Positions 20,645-31,515 of a stretch of 64,000 nt of DNA are shown piece after piece. The notes under the pieces are model-generated. The model saw nothing but the letters and a program-made list of their open reading frames with translations. It did no database searches and was not told the DNA's origin. The stretch comes from Rebecca billardiae RCC1528 (taxonomy: Eukaryota; Haptophyta): the NCBI GenBank assembly GCA_965240325.2, contig OZ251234.1, forward strand, positions 1,612,001 through 1,676,000, in the 5' to 3' direction. The position numbers and the translations under genes were made by a program. How positions within the stretch are numbered: the stretch's first letter is position 1; the number at the start of each line of letters is the position of its first letter.

Positions 20645-23600
20645 TCAGGTGCGGCGCGCGCGGCGGCGCGCGCGAGCCGCGCGCGGGGCGCCTCGTGCTG
20701 CGCGCACCTTGGGCTTCCGCCCCATCTTGATGGGACCAAGCTTGAAGCCCCGACCGGCGCCGTCCGCCTTGGCCGCCGCCTTGCGGCTTGCCGCCTCCTG
20801 CGCCGCGGCGACGCGCGCGGCAATCTCGGCGGTGCGCGCGCTCGAGGTCTGCCCATCGGCCGCGCCTGACGGCGCCACGCCCGTCGCGAGCGCGTCCGCG
20901 TCGATCTCGAGCAGCGGCGCGCGCGCGCCCTCCGAGCCGCCCACCGAGCGCTGTCGCTTGCTCTCGGGCGCGCCGCCGCCCGCCTCTGGTTCGGCCGGCG
21001 CGCCGTCTTGCTCGGCCGCGCCGTGCTCGGCGGCGGCGCCGTCGGGCGCCGCCGCGGGCGCGTCGCTCGGCGCGGGCGTGAGCTTGCGCTTGCCGGGGCT
21101 CGGCAGCGCCGCCGCCGCCGCCGCCGCCGCCGAGGACGCCGCCCCCGCCGCGCAGCCAGTCAGCACAAACCCGACTCCATCGCCCGTGCGCGTGCGCCGC
21201 AGCTCGCCGCTGTATACCACGGTCGGGGCGCGCTCGTGCGGCAGTTGAGGCACGCCGTCGGCTGCGTGCGCCGCGTCGGTGGGCGCGGCCGCCTGCGCGA
21301 GCGCACGCGGCGCACGCGCGCGCGCGCGGCTCAGCGCGCGCGCCACCTCGCGCGCGATCCCGTGCGCCCGTGCCGCGCGCGCACGGCTGGGCGGCGCGCG
21401 TGCCGGCACAGCCGCTCACACACCTCGAGCGCGCAATGTTCGTACCGCAGACCGGCCGCGGAGAGCAGGGCGCCCTTGTCCGGCAACCGCTCGTGCTCGC
21501 CCACCACCAGCGTGCGCGAGCCGCCCTGCCCGTGCGGCTTCGCCGACGCGTCCGCCGGGCCCTTGGCCACCCGTGAGCCCGCGCGCGCGAGCCGCGCGCG
21601 CACCCCAGCGCTGGGCGTGGGCGGCGCGCCATGCTGCTGCAGGTTGAACTGCGCCACCGCAATCATCTCGTTGAGCCGCGCCTCGAGCACGCCCACGCGC
21701 TCCGCCAGCCGCGCCTTCTCCTTCTGCTCCGCGCCCAGCTGGAACTCGAGGGTCTCGACCTCCTGCTCGCACGGCGCAGCGCGGCGCAGCGCGGCACAGG
21801 GCAGCGCAGCGCGGCAGGCAGACACAGGCGGGCGGGCGGGCGCGGCGGGCGGCGTCGGCGTCGGTGACGCGATGTCCTACGCACCGCACGGCACGTCTCG
21901 GCTCGCGCGCGCGCGCGCGCGCGGCGCGCACCAGCCGCATGTTAGTCGCGAGCTGCGTCTCGATCTCGTCGTGCTGCGCCTCGTGCTGCGCGCCCGCGCG
22001 CGCCTCGGCCGCGGCCGCGGCCGCCTCGGCCGCCGCTGCGGCGGCCTCGGCCGCATCGGCGCGCGCGCGAAGCGCCGCAGCCTCCTGCCGCGCGGCCGCC
22101 GCATCCGCGAGCGCACGCGCCTCTGCGGCGCGCGCGCCGTCAAGCTCGGCGCGCATCGTGACGAGCGCGGCGCCCTCCGCCGCGCCGAGCTGCGCGCGCA
22201 GCCCTGCCTCAGCCTGCGCGCCCGCCGCCCGGAGCGCATCGAGCTGCGCGCCGTGCGCTGCGCTCAGCTCCGCCAGCTGCGCCTCCTGCCGGGCGCTCAG
22301 ACCGCCGAGCGCGTGCGCGTGCTCGGCGCGAAGCTGCGCGAGTGCGGACGCGTGCGCTTCGTCCTTGGAGACGAGCGCGCGCTCGTACTCCTTGACGCGC
22401 TCGACGAGCTGGAGGTGCGACGTGGTCGACTCGCGCTCCTGCCTCTGCGCCGAGTGTTGCTTGATCAACGACAGTTGGCGCGAGTGCCTCTCCTGTGCAC
22501 ACGACGAGTCCAGCCGGCCGCGGTAGACTGCCTCCATCTGCGCGGCGCGGAGCGTCGGACGCGCGCGCGTCAGCCCGTGCGCCTCGCTCGGGCCGTGCCC
22601 ACGCGTCCTTCCCCTCCCAGCCCACGCCGCCCTCTCCCCTTTCCTCCCCGCACGCCCTCCCCAGCCGCCCGCCCCCCGGCGCAAGCCGCATTTGCACCTG
22701 TGCCAGCCTCTCATTCATCTCCTCCGCCACCTCCGCACGGATCTGCGGCTCGAGCGCGATGGCGCGCTGCTTCTCCTCGAGGAGCCTCTGCCGCAGCGCG
22801 TGCAGCTGCGCGTGCAGCTCGGCCACGTCGTTCGTCAGCGGCCCGTCCAGCCCGGCGCCGTCCAACTCATCGCCGTCGGTGCCGTCGTCGTCCATGGGCG
22901 GCAGCGGCGGCGGCGGCGGACGCTTCGACGGCACAACGTGCTGCTGCTGCTGCTGCCGCAGCGCCGCGGCCGCGTGCGCGGCGCCGACGTACTTGCTCTC
23001 CATCGGCTGCACCTCGCGCGCGACGGCGGAGAAGCGCAGCGTGTGCGCCGTCTCGTCCGCGTCCGCCGCCCGCGGGTGAACAGCCACGACCATCGCCATC
23101 GTCGACGGGGTCGCACCGCCGCCGCCGCCGCCGCCGCCCGCGCCGCCGCCCGCCTTGTGCGCGGGCTGCTCCACAAAGTAGTCGTGCAGCAGCCGCGTGA
23201 CGCGCGACTCGCGGAAGGGGACGACGCGCGGCGGCGCGCCCTTCGGCCGCGTCGCGTTCGCGCGGAGCACCTCCATGCACCGCCCGAGCGTGAGCAGCGA
23301 CGTGTTGATCTTGGTGGCTTCCTTGAGGCGCGCGCCGCCCGTGTGCGTGCGTGTGACGCGCTCGGCGCCCGCCAGGTCCACCACGCAGAGCCGCGAGACG
23401 GAGTCGGGCGCGGGGCCGCCGAGGCGGCAGAGCTGCAGCGTGAGCAGCGCGTGCGAGCGCGACGAGTCCGAGTTGAGCCGCGTCTGCGCCACCTGCCGCT
23501 GCTGCGCGCCGTACTGCACCACCGCCACCGCCTCCTCCAGCGATGACACCGCTACTTCCTTCAGCCCCGGGATCACCGTGCGCCCGCACCCGTCCTCCTT

Positions 23601-24323
23601 CGTCTTGAGCGCGACGCGCTGCACGTGGATGCCCGAGACCTGGTCGGCGAGCAGGTCGTACACCTGCTCGTTGTACACCTCGAGGTACGACAGCACCACG
23701 CGGTGCGAGCACTGCACGTCCACGGCGGCGCCGCCGAGCGCGTCGAGTGCGCACGACTCGAGCGAGCCGAGCGCCTGCGTCGCGCGCCGCGTCTCGACCT
23801 CGTCGAGCGCGTCGAAGACGAGGCCGAGCGCGCGGGTCAGCACGCCGCCGTCCTCGCGGCTCCCCTGGATGGTGTGCGTCTTGCCCGCGTTCGTCACGCC
23901 GTACGCGAAGAGCAGCGCGTCGCGTCCGAGGAAGATGTCGCGCACGAGCGGCCGCGTCGTGTGCTCAAACAGCTGCGCGTTGGTCACCTCAGGGCCAAAG
24001 GCGTGGGTGAAGGTGTACTTCTCGCGCGTGGGTGGCTCGGCCGAGCCGGCCACCGGCCGCGTGAGCAGCAGCTCCGTCTCGGAGAGCAGCTCGACGCACG
24101 TGTCGTCCTCGGGCGGCGTCGGGCGCACGCGCACGTACACCTTCAGCGCAGCTGCAGCGGCGGCAGCGGCGGCGGCGGCGGCGCCGTCGGCCGGCGCGGC
24201 GGACGCGGCGTCAAGAGAGCTCCCGGTCAGCCCCATCGACGGTGTGCCCGCCCCATCCGCCCCGCCGGCCCCGCCCAGCTCGGCCTCAAAGTGCAGAGCG
24301 CGGATCACCTCGTCGTCGGCCAT
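20645..24323 (-). CDS. Kinesin-6 family motor (KIF20/KIF23-like)
   Basis: Four exons on the minus strand: 24323-22698, 22537-21932, 21762-21424, 21292-20645. All junctions are GT-AG and phase 0, giving 1,072 residues. The motor spans about 52-440: LKVYVRVRP, P-loop FAYGVTNAGKTHTIQGS near 144, YNEQVYDLL, switch I NSDSSRSHALLTLQL and switch II VVDLAGAERV. GVTNAGKT.TIQG rather than the usual GQTGSGKT is characteristic of kinesin-6, the central-spindle and cytokinesis class. Residues about 485-800 form an Ala/Glu/Arg coiled coil (starting EEKQRAIALEPQIRAEVAEEMNERL); the tail (858-1,072) is basic with KRKL and KRQR motifs. An upstream in-frame ATG at 24422 would add 33 residues including KRPKLNR. 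Its start is head to head with the ATP-grasp gene. Confidence 0.9.
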
Positions 24324-24489
24324 GATCCGATTCAATTTCGGCCGTTTCGTGTCCGGCTGACACGACTCTGTCGTGTGAGGGCATCCGGACTGCCCACCAA
24401 CCGCATCGGCGGCATCGCTCATCGCTACGTCCGTGCGTCGCGCTGCCGCCGGCCGGCCGTGTCGCGTGGCGAGTGCTCCGCCGTGGTTG

Positions 24490-26016
24490 ATGGTGGCGGC
24501 CTCGGGCGCGGCCGCGCCATGCGCATCGAGCGCATGGACGCGCGCACGGGCGCGGCTCGTGGCGGCAGGCATCCTACTTGTCACCTCGGCTCCGCCAGCG
24601 CGGAGCACGAATCTTCGCAGCGGCCACCTCGCAGTCCCCGCGCTCCCCTGTCGCGCGTCGGCGCCCACCAATAGCACCGCACTCGGGCCCGCCGGCTGCC
24701 GGCGATTCGTGCGCACGCTGCCCGAGCACCTGCTCAAGCGGCACGTGGCATGGCGGGGCGTAGCGAAGCGCGGCTCGCGCAGCGCGGGCTCGATGATACG
24801 CCGGCTCTTCAGCGTGCTCAACTTTGACAAGAACGCGCTGCACCACTTTGCCGTCGCGCTCGGGCTGCCCACGCCGCGCAGGCTCGCGTGCGCGCCAACT
24901 CTTGCCGAGCTTCCGGCCGCGGTGCGCGCCGCGGGCGTCGAGCCCACGAGCGACTCGTTCGTGATCAAGAAGTCGCGAGGCACGAGCGCGCGGCAGGTGT
25001 TTGTCTTGCACCGCGGGCTCGAGCTGCTGCGCCAGCGCCGCATGTCCCTCGACGCGGTGCTGCGCGAGTTCTCCTCGGCCGCCACCGCGTTCCGGACGCT
25101 GCCCAACCAGACGTACTTCAGGCGTAGCGCCGACGGGGCGGACATCGACACGGTGACGTACGTGGCTGAGGAGCTCGTCTTCGACGGGGGCGCGCGTGCT
25201 GCCGCCGCCGGCCGCGACGCGCGGAGCCCGCCGCCCTTCGCCCGCGACGTCAAGCTCGCCGCGTTCGGCCGGACGGTGCCCTACATGGTGCACATGGCCA
25301 ACCGCACGGTGCGCGGCGCCGCGTTCGACAACTGCCTCATGTGCGAGCACACGGCGCACGGCTGCGTGCACCCGGGCGGCGCGGCGGTGGAGTGCTACCG
25401 CATCGATGAGCACCTGCGCTACCGCCGCGGCCGCCGCGTGATCAGGGACGATGTCGGGCTGCCCGCGAGCGCGCTGCTGCCGCCGCCGGCGCACGCGGGC
25501 GCGATGCGCGCGGTCGCCGAGCTGCTCGGCGGCGCCCTCGGCGCGTACGTGCGCGTGGACTTCTTCGAGGCGGCGCGCTGGCCGCTGCTCTCAGAGCTCA
25601 CGTTTTTCCCCGCCGCGCCCAAGCAGCGCGAGATGCCGGGCTGGGTGCAGGACCATCGCGCCGAGCTCGCGCAGCTGCTCGGCTCTTTCTGGCGGGGGCC
25701 AGAGGGCGGCGGCCCGCTGCCGCGCGCGCCGTGCTGGCTGCCACCGCGGTTCGAGGGCGTGCTCATGTCATGCGCGGGCCTGCGCGGGCGGAGCGTGGCG
25801 GAGCTGGGCGCTCGGTACTGCACGGCGCCCGCCGACGCGGAGGACTTGGACAAATGGCGGCGGGTGGCGGCAGGCATCGCCGCGGCGTACGCTCCACTCG
25901 GCCTGGCAGCGCGCAATGGCCGCGCGCCACCCAAGGCCGCCAAGGCGTCGCAGCCGTCCCGTGGACCCTACCGCCCACGGGCACGGCCCGTCGGCCGCAC
26001 AGGCGCCACGAGGTAG
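24490..26016 (+). CDS. Secreted/Golgi ATP-grasp protein, TupA-like
   Basis: Intronless 508-residue protein from ATG at 24490; the frame is open to a GTG at 24433 but ATG is preferred. Residues about 22-38 (RLVAAGILLVTSAPPARS) look like a signal sequence or anchor. SFVIKKSRGTSARQVFVL resembles the ATP-binding strand-loop of ATP-grasp enzymes, and YVRVDFFEAARWPLLSELTFFPAA matches the C-terminal metal-binding Asp/Glu strands of the TupA-like ATP-grasp family (PF14305), which is associated with polysaccharide synthesis. A Cys pair (CLMCEHTAHGC) could form a disulfide. The likely role is ligation or modification of a surface glycan, but the substrate is unknown. The C-terminal ~40 residues are basic. 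It shares a short upstream region with the kinesin-6 gene. Confidence 0.65.
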   Translation: MVAASGAAAPCASSAWTRARARLVAAGILLVTSAPPARSTNLRSGHLAVPALPCRASAPTNSTALGPAGCRRFVRTLPEHLLKRHVAWRGVAKRGSRSAGSMIRRLFSVLNFDKNALHHFAVALGLPTPRRLACAPTLAELPAAVRAAGVEPTSDSFVIKKSRGTSARQVFVLHRGLELLRQRRMSLDAVLREFSSAATAFRTLPNQTYFRRSADGADIDTVTYVAEELVFDGGARAAAAGRDARSPPPFARDVKLAAFGRTVPYMVHMANRTVRGAAFDNCLMCEHTAHGCVHPGGAAVECYRIDEHLRYRRGRRVIRDDVGLPASALLPPPAHAGAMRAVAELLGGALGAYVRVDFFEAARWPLLSELTFFPAAPKQREMPGWVQDHRAELAQLLGSFWRGPEGGGPLPRAPCWLPPRFEGVLMSCAGLRGRSVAELGARYCTAPADAEDLDKWRRVAAGIAAAYAPLGLAARNGRAPPKAAKASQPSRGPYRPRARPVGRTGATR

Positions 26017-26544
26017 TGGCGCCGAACCGGGTCCTCAGTGGCCAGAGGCCCAGAGGCCAGCCGCGTGGCGGAATCGTCGCACCGCCGGACTCGTCGCAAC
26101 AGTGCATCCGCATGATTCAATTTCGCGCGCGCCGGTCGGACTACCTTTTCGCTGCTGCTGTGTGCTGAGGGAGCGCGGCACGCAGTACCTGTGACTGAGT
26201 CCGACACTGTGGCTTTGGACTTTGGAGCCTGGCTAGTCGGCGGAAGAACTAGTGCGTCTACTAGTGGAAAGGGGGCCCACCTCGGGCACATGACATTTGA
26301 CCAATCGTGAAGACTGAAGATTGAAGAGTCCTGAAAGTAGTTAGCGCTCCGGACTCTGGACTCGCGAGTCGCGAGCAGTTGTTCCGGGACGCACCGGGAG
26401 ACAAGGGACTCCCTTGCGAGCGGGAGGGCAGCCATCATTCTCGTTCTCCCTTCGGGTTCCGAGGCACGGCGCGCGCACTCGCGCAGCGACGTAGGTTCGA
26501 TCGCCCTCGGCGCCGCGCGCATCGCCAAAGCGGGCGGCGGCGGC
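26017..26544. other. Intergenic upstream of Sm-D3
   Basis: No coding pattern. Moderately AT-richer between 26,200 and 26,340, with short A/G-rich stretches (GACTGAAGATTGAAGAG). Presumably the Sm-D3 promoter and 5' UTR. Confidence 0.5.
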
Positions 26545-26937
26545 ATGCCGGAGAAGGTGGGCGTGCCGATCAAGATCCTGCACGAGGCGGAGGGCCACAC
26601 CGTCACGATCGAGCTCAAGTCAGGCGAAGTATTCCGCGGGAAGCTCGACGAGGCGGAGGACAACATGAACTGCCAGATGAGCTCAGTCACTCGCACCGCG
26701 CGTGATGGCAAGGTGACGACGCTCTCAGCGTGCTTCCTGCGCGGCTCGCAGGTGCGATTCATCATCATGCCGGACATCCTCAAGAACGCGCCGGTCTTTA
26801 AGAAGGTCGCCGACGCGAAGGCGGCAAAGGTGGGCGCCGGCAAGCAGCGCAAACTGGCTGCGGCCAAGGCAAAGGCAGCTGCTGCGAAGGGGCGCGGCGG
26901 CGGCGCGGGCGGGCGGCCACCGCCGCCAACACGGTAG
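26545..26937 (+). CDS. SNRPD3: Small nuclear ribonucleoprotein Sm-D3
   Basis: 130 residues from ATG at 26545. The protein opens [20 protein letters not shown] (Sm1 motif), then [16 protein letters not shown], the RNA-contacting loop of Sm-D3, and [19 protein letters not shown] (Sm2 motif). These are near-identical in pattern to animal and plant Sm-D3. The tail (about 95-130) is Lys/Ala-rich then Arg/Gly/Pro-rich, corresponding to the basic RG-type tail of the family. Sm-D3 is part of the heptameric Sm ring around U1, U2, U4 and U5 snRNAs in the spliceosome. Single exon. Confidence 0.96.
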   Translation: MPEKVGVPIKILHEAEGHTVTIELKSGEVFRGKLDEAEDNMNCQMSSVTRTARDGKVTTLSACFLRGSQVRFIIMPDILKNAPVFKKVADAKAAKVGAGKQRKLAAAKAKAAAAKGRGGGAGGRPPPPTR

Positions 26938-27241
26938 ATGTCAACGCATCGGATGCCATGGGTCGTGGCTATGCAGCACCAGGCACGCCGCACCAATGTG
27001 CCATTGTCTGTGATCTGGCAACGCGTGTGTTGTGAGGTGATGGTATGCCGGCCACTCTCGGCACCAGCGATGGCGGACCCTGGCATCGACACTCGTGTCG
27101 CAGGGTGTGTGGCCCGCCTTCTCTGCGAAGCGGAGCAGCGCACACCCGGAGCCGTTGTCAACAAGTCGGCGGGGTCGCGCTGACCACGTGGCGCTCGAGG
27201 TGATCGATACGCGATGTGACGCTCCCGGGGCCGGGCCCGGC

Positions 27242-27272
27242 GGTCAGAGTGGCCACGGTGGCCACTCTGACC
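27242..27272. repeat. Perfect palindrome, 15-bp arms with 1-nt centre
   Basis: Left arm GGTCAGAGTGGCCAC (27,242-27,256), centre G, right arm its exact reverse complement (27,258-27,272). The flanks are also partly complementary GC-rich blocks (GGCCGGGCCCGG against CCGGCCCGGGGCC), so a longer cruciform or RNA hairpin is possible. Confidence 0.9.
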
Positions 27273-27644
27273 CTCGCCGGCCCGGGGCCACTTATCGTCC
27301 CGCCTGATATGATGAGTATGATCCAGACACCAGAGTCGTCCAAGTCAACGCGACATGCCGCGAGTCAGCACCGCTGACGAGCCATGCGCGCTATCTAAGC
27401 AGCAGTACTATTCATCATATATATATTACCGGAAGGCGCTCGGCCGCGGCGGCATCTGCCGTCGCCGCCGCGTGCCCCAGCCCCAGGCCGAGGCGGTGCT
27501 CCATCCCGCCCCCGCTCCCGTAGGGGGGCAGGGCTGCGGGTGGCGCACTGCCTGACCTGGTCGGAAGGCGCGGACGCATTCTATATGTGTCTGCTGCACT
27601 CTGACTAGTCTGAGCCTGACGCTTGCCCGTTGCATACCACGTCG

Positions 27645-27700
27645 TTAAATATATATATATATAATATTAATTAGTTAATAACATAATATATATATATATG
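27645..27700. repeat. TA microsatellite / AT-rich tract
   Basis: Two TATATATATA runs separated by AATATTAATTAGTTAATAAC-type sequence, about 56 nt with almost no G or C in a GC-rich region. Confidence 0.85.
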
Positions 27701-27883
27701 CTACTCGCGCACGGCTCGTGGGACCGTCGTCGCGCCATCGGTTGCCGTCAGCGGTCGGATATGCGCAATGGTCAGCCTGCCTGCCGCCGATCAACGATGA
27801 TACACTGCGACGCGCGCGTTTGCTCGGTAAGCGGGCTCACTGCTCGGACAAGATTCCCGCACAGGCAGCGGCTGCTCGGAAAG

Positions 27884-29215
27884 TTATAGAGAGTGCACCG
27901 TAGGGTCCGTAGTCGTCGTCGGCGACTTGCGCCGTCGTCGCAGTCGTCGTCGTCTCGAACTCGTCAACATCGTCGGCGTAGGAGTCGGATTCGAACGACT
28001 GGCGTTGGTCTCCAACCAGCTGTTCATCCTGACCGGTACGACCGGCACCCGCTCGGCAAGCCGTGGCCACACGTAGCGCACTTGCGACTCTGTCGCCTCT
28101 GCCGCGGCCCCGAGGCCCCGGACGGTAGCCATGGCCTTCCCCTGCGCTTTGCATATATTCCCCGGCGCTCGGTGCCCACGCCCGCCGCCGAGAGGCCTAG
28201 TAGCGGCGCGGCCATGCCCGTGCCGGTACGACTTGAGCAGGCACTCGGCGTGAGACCGCGTGTTGTAGTGGTACAGCTGCAGGCCGCTGTATTCGGTGAG
28301 CAGGCGATCCGTGTATGGCTCCACGCCCTCGGGCCACTTCCCTCCCGCCGCCTCGAACATTCGCAGTCCTCTCTCGGCGGGGCCGAACGAGCACAACGTG
28401 GAGCCCCCGAGCATGGTCGTGGGCGCTGGGTAAGTAGGCATTGAGCTGTTGCCAACATCAGCCGGTGGGAAATGCTCGATCACTTTGTGCACCGACGCGC
28501 CCACGCCCAAACCTACGCGAATGATCGGCTTTCCCTGGCACACGGCGTACGGCCGCCCGTCGGCTCGGGTCTGTACTCGCACGTACGCACGAGGCTCGAA
28601 GAAGAAGGGCCCCAGCTTGGCCGTGGGTGGCACCAGCATCTCATGTGCACCGCTGGAGTTTCGCACCTCGTTGAAGAATTGTCTGGGCATGATCATGCCC
28701 TTGATGTGAGCGGGCACGCCGCTGAGCGCCGAGTCCAAGCTCCACGCGTTCCAGTCGTCGTGTCCGCTCTGCGGGGCGCCGAGGTGCATGTACTCGTCGC
28801 CGTCGATGAACGTAAGCCAATCCACGTCCTGCTTTTGTTCCGTCGTACGGATGCAGTGGCCGCGGAGGTCGTCCTGGTTCCGGAGGCGCATGCTCGACCA
28901 GGGCAGCACACGTATGTACGACCGCCATGACCGCAGCGATCTGATCCACGGGACGCTTTCGGCTGGATCCGCTGTGCGGTCGTCGATGTACACCCACACG
29001 CTCTCAACGCCAATCAGCCGATGGTAGGCGAGGTGGTGAAAGAGCGTGTGCTTCTCGTACTCGTAGAGTACGCACATGCATATGCGTACCGACGTTGAAT
29101 TCCAGCGACCGCGCGATGCGCCATGGCTGGAAGCGCGTTCGGCGGGCGCCGACGCTGCCAGAGCGGCCAGCAGCACGATCGCCGCCAAACGGGTGGCAGT
29201 CGTCGGCATTGCCAT
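27884..29215 (-). CDS. Glycosyltransferase family 92-like (DUF23), secreted/Golgi
   Basis: 443 residues from ATG at 29215; residues 1-27 (MAMPTTATRLAAIVLLAALA) form a signal peptide or anchor. The catalytic core starts ICMCVLYEYEKHTLFHHLAYHRLIGVESVWVYID, the GT-A opening of DUF23/GT92 proteins. It continues with VDWLTFIDGDEYMHL, where DGD is the expected nucleotide-sugar/metal motif (near residue 138), then IKGMIMPRQFFNE and VGASVHKVIEHFPP. A late LQLYHYNTRSHAECLLKSY matches the family's C-terminal HY..KS pattern. The last ~60 residues are basic and Thr-rich with no domain. Some GT92 enzymes add galactose to N-glycan cores; the acceptor here is unknown. The gene begins 38 bp from the end of a pogo-type transposon. 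Confidence 0.75.
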   Translation of the reverse strand: MAMPTTATRLAAIVLLAALAASAPAERASSHGASRGRWNSTSVRICMCVLYEYEKHTLFHHLAYHRLIGVESVWVYIDDRTADPAESVPWIRSLRSWRSYIRVLPWSSMRLRNQDDLRGHCIRTTEQKQDVDWLTFIDGDEYMHLGAPQSGHDDWNAWSLDSALSGVPAHIKGMIMPRQFFNEVRNSSGAHEMLVPPTAKLGPFFFEPRAYVRVQTRADGRPYAVCQGKPIIRVGLGVGASVHKVIEHFPPADVGNSSMPTYPAPTTMLGGSTLCSFGPAERGLRMFEAAGGKWPEGVEPYTDRLLTEYSGLQLYHYNTRSHAECLLKSYRHGHGRAATRPLGGGRGHRAPGNICKAQGKAMATVRGLGAAAEATESQVRYVWPRLAERVPVVPVRMNSWLETNASRSNPTPTPTMLTSSRRRRLRRRRKSPTTTTDPTVHSL

Positions 29216-29252
29216 CGGCCCAGAAATAAAGCAGCGGAATCGGCGGTCCATA

Positions 29253-31515
29253 CAGGTGCTATGGCCTATTTCTGGACGGAAAATCCAAGTAGCTCTCACG
29301 TCCAGCCATGGCGGACTAGCCCGCCCACGATGCCACCACGCCAACCAGCGTGGAGTTAAAGGTAGGCACACGAAGTCTCATCGTCATCGGCCATCGCGTT
29401 GGTGAGCAACGTGCTCGACTTCGTCATAGCCCAGATCTGGGCACATGCCGTTTTCTGGACAAACCGTGGACGTGCGGTCGTGAAGCTGTGCGCGCATGTT
29501 GGTGGGCCAGGAATGCTTGAGACCGGACAGGAAGGGCCGCAGTAGCTCGCTGGACTTACTTGACGACCTAGTCCAGGCATATACCACGCGTTCTCTGCTC
29601 CACTAGTCCATTCACCTGCGTTCGGTGCCTGGCACATGCTACGCGTTCTCACAAAGCACCCGCGTTGTCATGCAGCTATCTGATAGCTCAGCTCTGCACG
29701 CGATCAGTCTCATCAGCCGACCATGTGCTAGATCACCAGTTCTGTGAGCCCACGCCCTCCTGCGACAGCGTCGCCACCCACTCCGGGGTAACCGTGCGCT
29801 GCTGCGCGCGGCCTGAAGCGGCGCGCCGTCGGCGTCGGCATGCCATGACGCCCCTGTGTCCGGATGCCGCTCGGCGCGGAGCACCGTGACCGGCCGTGAC
29901 ACACGAGACAGACGAGTACCCGAGCAGTCTCGTCCCGGCCGATCATCTATCAAAGACTAGGCGTGTCATCACTCCGCTGCGGCGAGTCGTTAACGACAGC
30001 TACCCCCGTGATACAAACCTACTGCTAGGGTCTAAGCGTCATCCATCGTGATCGTCGTGTCGATACTCGATGTCGATGACAGCCTCCGAAGGCGCACCCA
30101 CGAGATGCGGCTGGCACTTCTGCTTCTTCCATGCCGTCTTCTGCACGCGCCTGCAATGCGGACAGAAGTGATGCGTCCGGCACGTGCACGTCGCGGCCGA
30201 ATCTGCGCCGCACGCGCATGGCTCAGCCGAGTTGGCGCGCGCCCTCTCGCAGGCCTTGAAGGCGCGCTCGAGCGCATCGCGCTGGTCGACGTTCGCAGCT
30301 GCCGCGGCCTCGGTCTCGGCGCGCCGTGCCGCCTTCGCAGCGCGCTTTGCCTCGGCATCGGCGGCCGCCGTCACAGCCGCCTCATCGGCTGCCTCCTGGC
30401 CCTCGAGGAAGCAGACCAGCTCGGCCGAACCGAACTTCTCCTTGTTTGCGCGCTTCCGGCCGCCCTCGACCTTCTTGCCCACGACGTCGAACGGCAGCAG
30501 CGCCTCCGCCTCCTCGGCGTTGGGCATCTTGACCGTCGTCTCGTGCCACTTGATCTGAGCACGGAGGCTCTCGATCACCGTCTGCTGCTCGGAGAGACGG
30601 TGATGCAGGTCGAGCGTCGAGCCGGCACGGTGGGTGGAGGACACGGGCGTGTACTCGGCCGGGATGCCACCGGCGCCGTAGTCGATCGCGCGGCGCACCG
30701 CACCGCGGTGGCCGGCGCCCTCCGCGGCCGCGGGAGCAGCCTCGAACACGCGCTCGGGGTTGAGCAGCAGATCGGCGACCGCGAACTTGTCCTGCTGCAT
30801 CAAGCCGATGTCGACGCCGCTCGCGGTGATGCCGCAGCGCTTGAAGGCGCCGATGACGCTCTCTTTCTTACAGAAGCCCTCCCACGAGTGCCCAGGAAAA
30901 GGAGGAAGTCGCGCTTCGAGAGAGACTTCTTCGCGCCCTCGCCCGCGCCGCGTCGCCGCCCCTCCTCGGCCGAGTCGTCGCCCCCGTCGCCGTCGTCGTC
31001 GCTGCCGCCCTCATCATCGTCGTCATCGCCGTCGCCGTCGACTGCGTCCTCGAGGTTGATCTCATCGTCGCCGAGATCGGCGCGCACCTCGCGCATGCGC
31101 TGCGCGAGCAGCTTCGACTGCTGGTAGCGCGCCCACTTCTTGGTACTCACCGAGCAGTAGTAGTGCAGCACCTGGTTGATCTGGTCGAGCGGCTGCGTCA
31201 GCCCCGTTGTGTCCGGCGGGCTGAGGTAGACGTGATGAAGGCGGGCCACCGATCCGAGCTGATCGCGCGGTCGACCGCGCCCTTCGCACGCCCCGCGTCT
31301 GCCTCATCGCGGCACCACTTCAGCGCCGTGCGCAGCTGCCGCTGCTTCTCGTCGTGGTTGGACTTGTTGATGGCGTACTCCGCCTGGTTCCGGGGGTTGG
31401 CGATGCGCGCTGCTGGCGTCTTGCGCCGCTTGGCGGGCGACTCGTCGGTGCGCTTCACCATGGCCACGCGCTTGTCCAGAAAACGGCATCGTCCAGAAAT
31501 AGGCCATAGCACCTG
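29253..31515 (-). mobile_element. pogo/Tc1-type DNA transposon, internally deleted
   Basis: Perfect 26-bp terminal inverted repeats: 29,253-29,278 begins CAGGTGCTATGG and 31,490-31,515 is its exact reverse complement. Both outer edges abut TA (29,251-29,252 and 31,516-31,517), the target of Tc1/mariner/pogo elements. An inner 18-bp block (31,472-31,489) is contiguous with the right repeat. Its inverted copy on the left sits at 29,445-29,462, pushed inward by a 166-nt stretch, so the left end carries an insertion. The element contains a broken DDE transposase on the minus strand (30,039-31,461); 29,463-30,038 is non-coding. Confidence 0.8.
30039..31461 (-). pseudogene. Broken DDE-superfamily (pogo/DDE_1-like) transposase
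   Basis: Reading starts at ATG 31461 (MVKRTDESPAKRRKTPAAR) and gives about 70 basic N-terminal residues, including KWCRDEADAGRAKGAVDRA. A frame change follows near 31,250, into RLHHVYLSPPDTTGLTQPLD, the segment around the last catalytic strand of DDE_1 transposases (LPPNTT...QPLD pattern). The central part with the first catalytic Asp residues is absent, so this looks like an internal deletion. After an Asp/Glu-rich stretch there is a one-base frameshift near 30,895. A typical transposase tail then resumes: SWEGFCKKESVIGAFKRCGI. The C-terminus has a Cys/His cluster (CACGADSAATCTCRTHHFCPHC) and ends at 30,039. Not expected to be active. Confidence 0.7.

Larger units (their letters stand above)
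26938..27883. other. Intergenic with palindrome and TA-rich tract
   Basis: No gene seen. It holds a 31-bp palindrome at 27,242-27,272 and an AT-rich TA microsatellite at 27,645-27,700, both listed separately. The gene to the right (GT92-like) ends at 27,884 on the minus strand, so this is mostly 3' flank. Confidence 0.5.
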
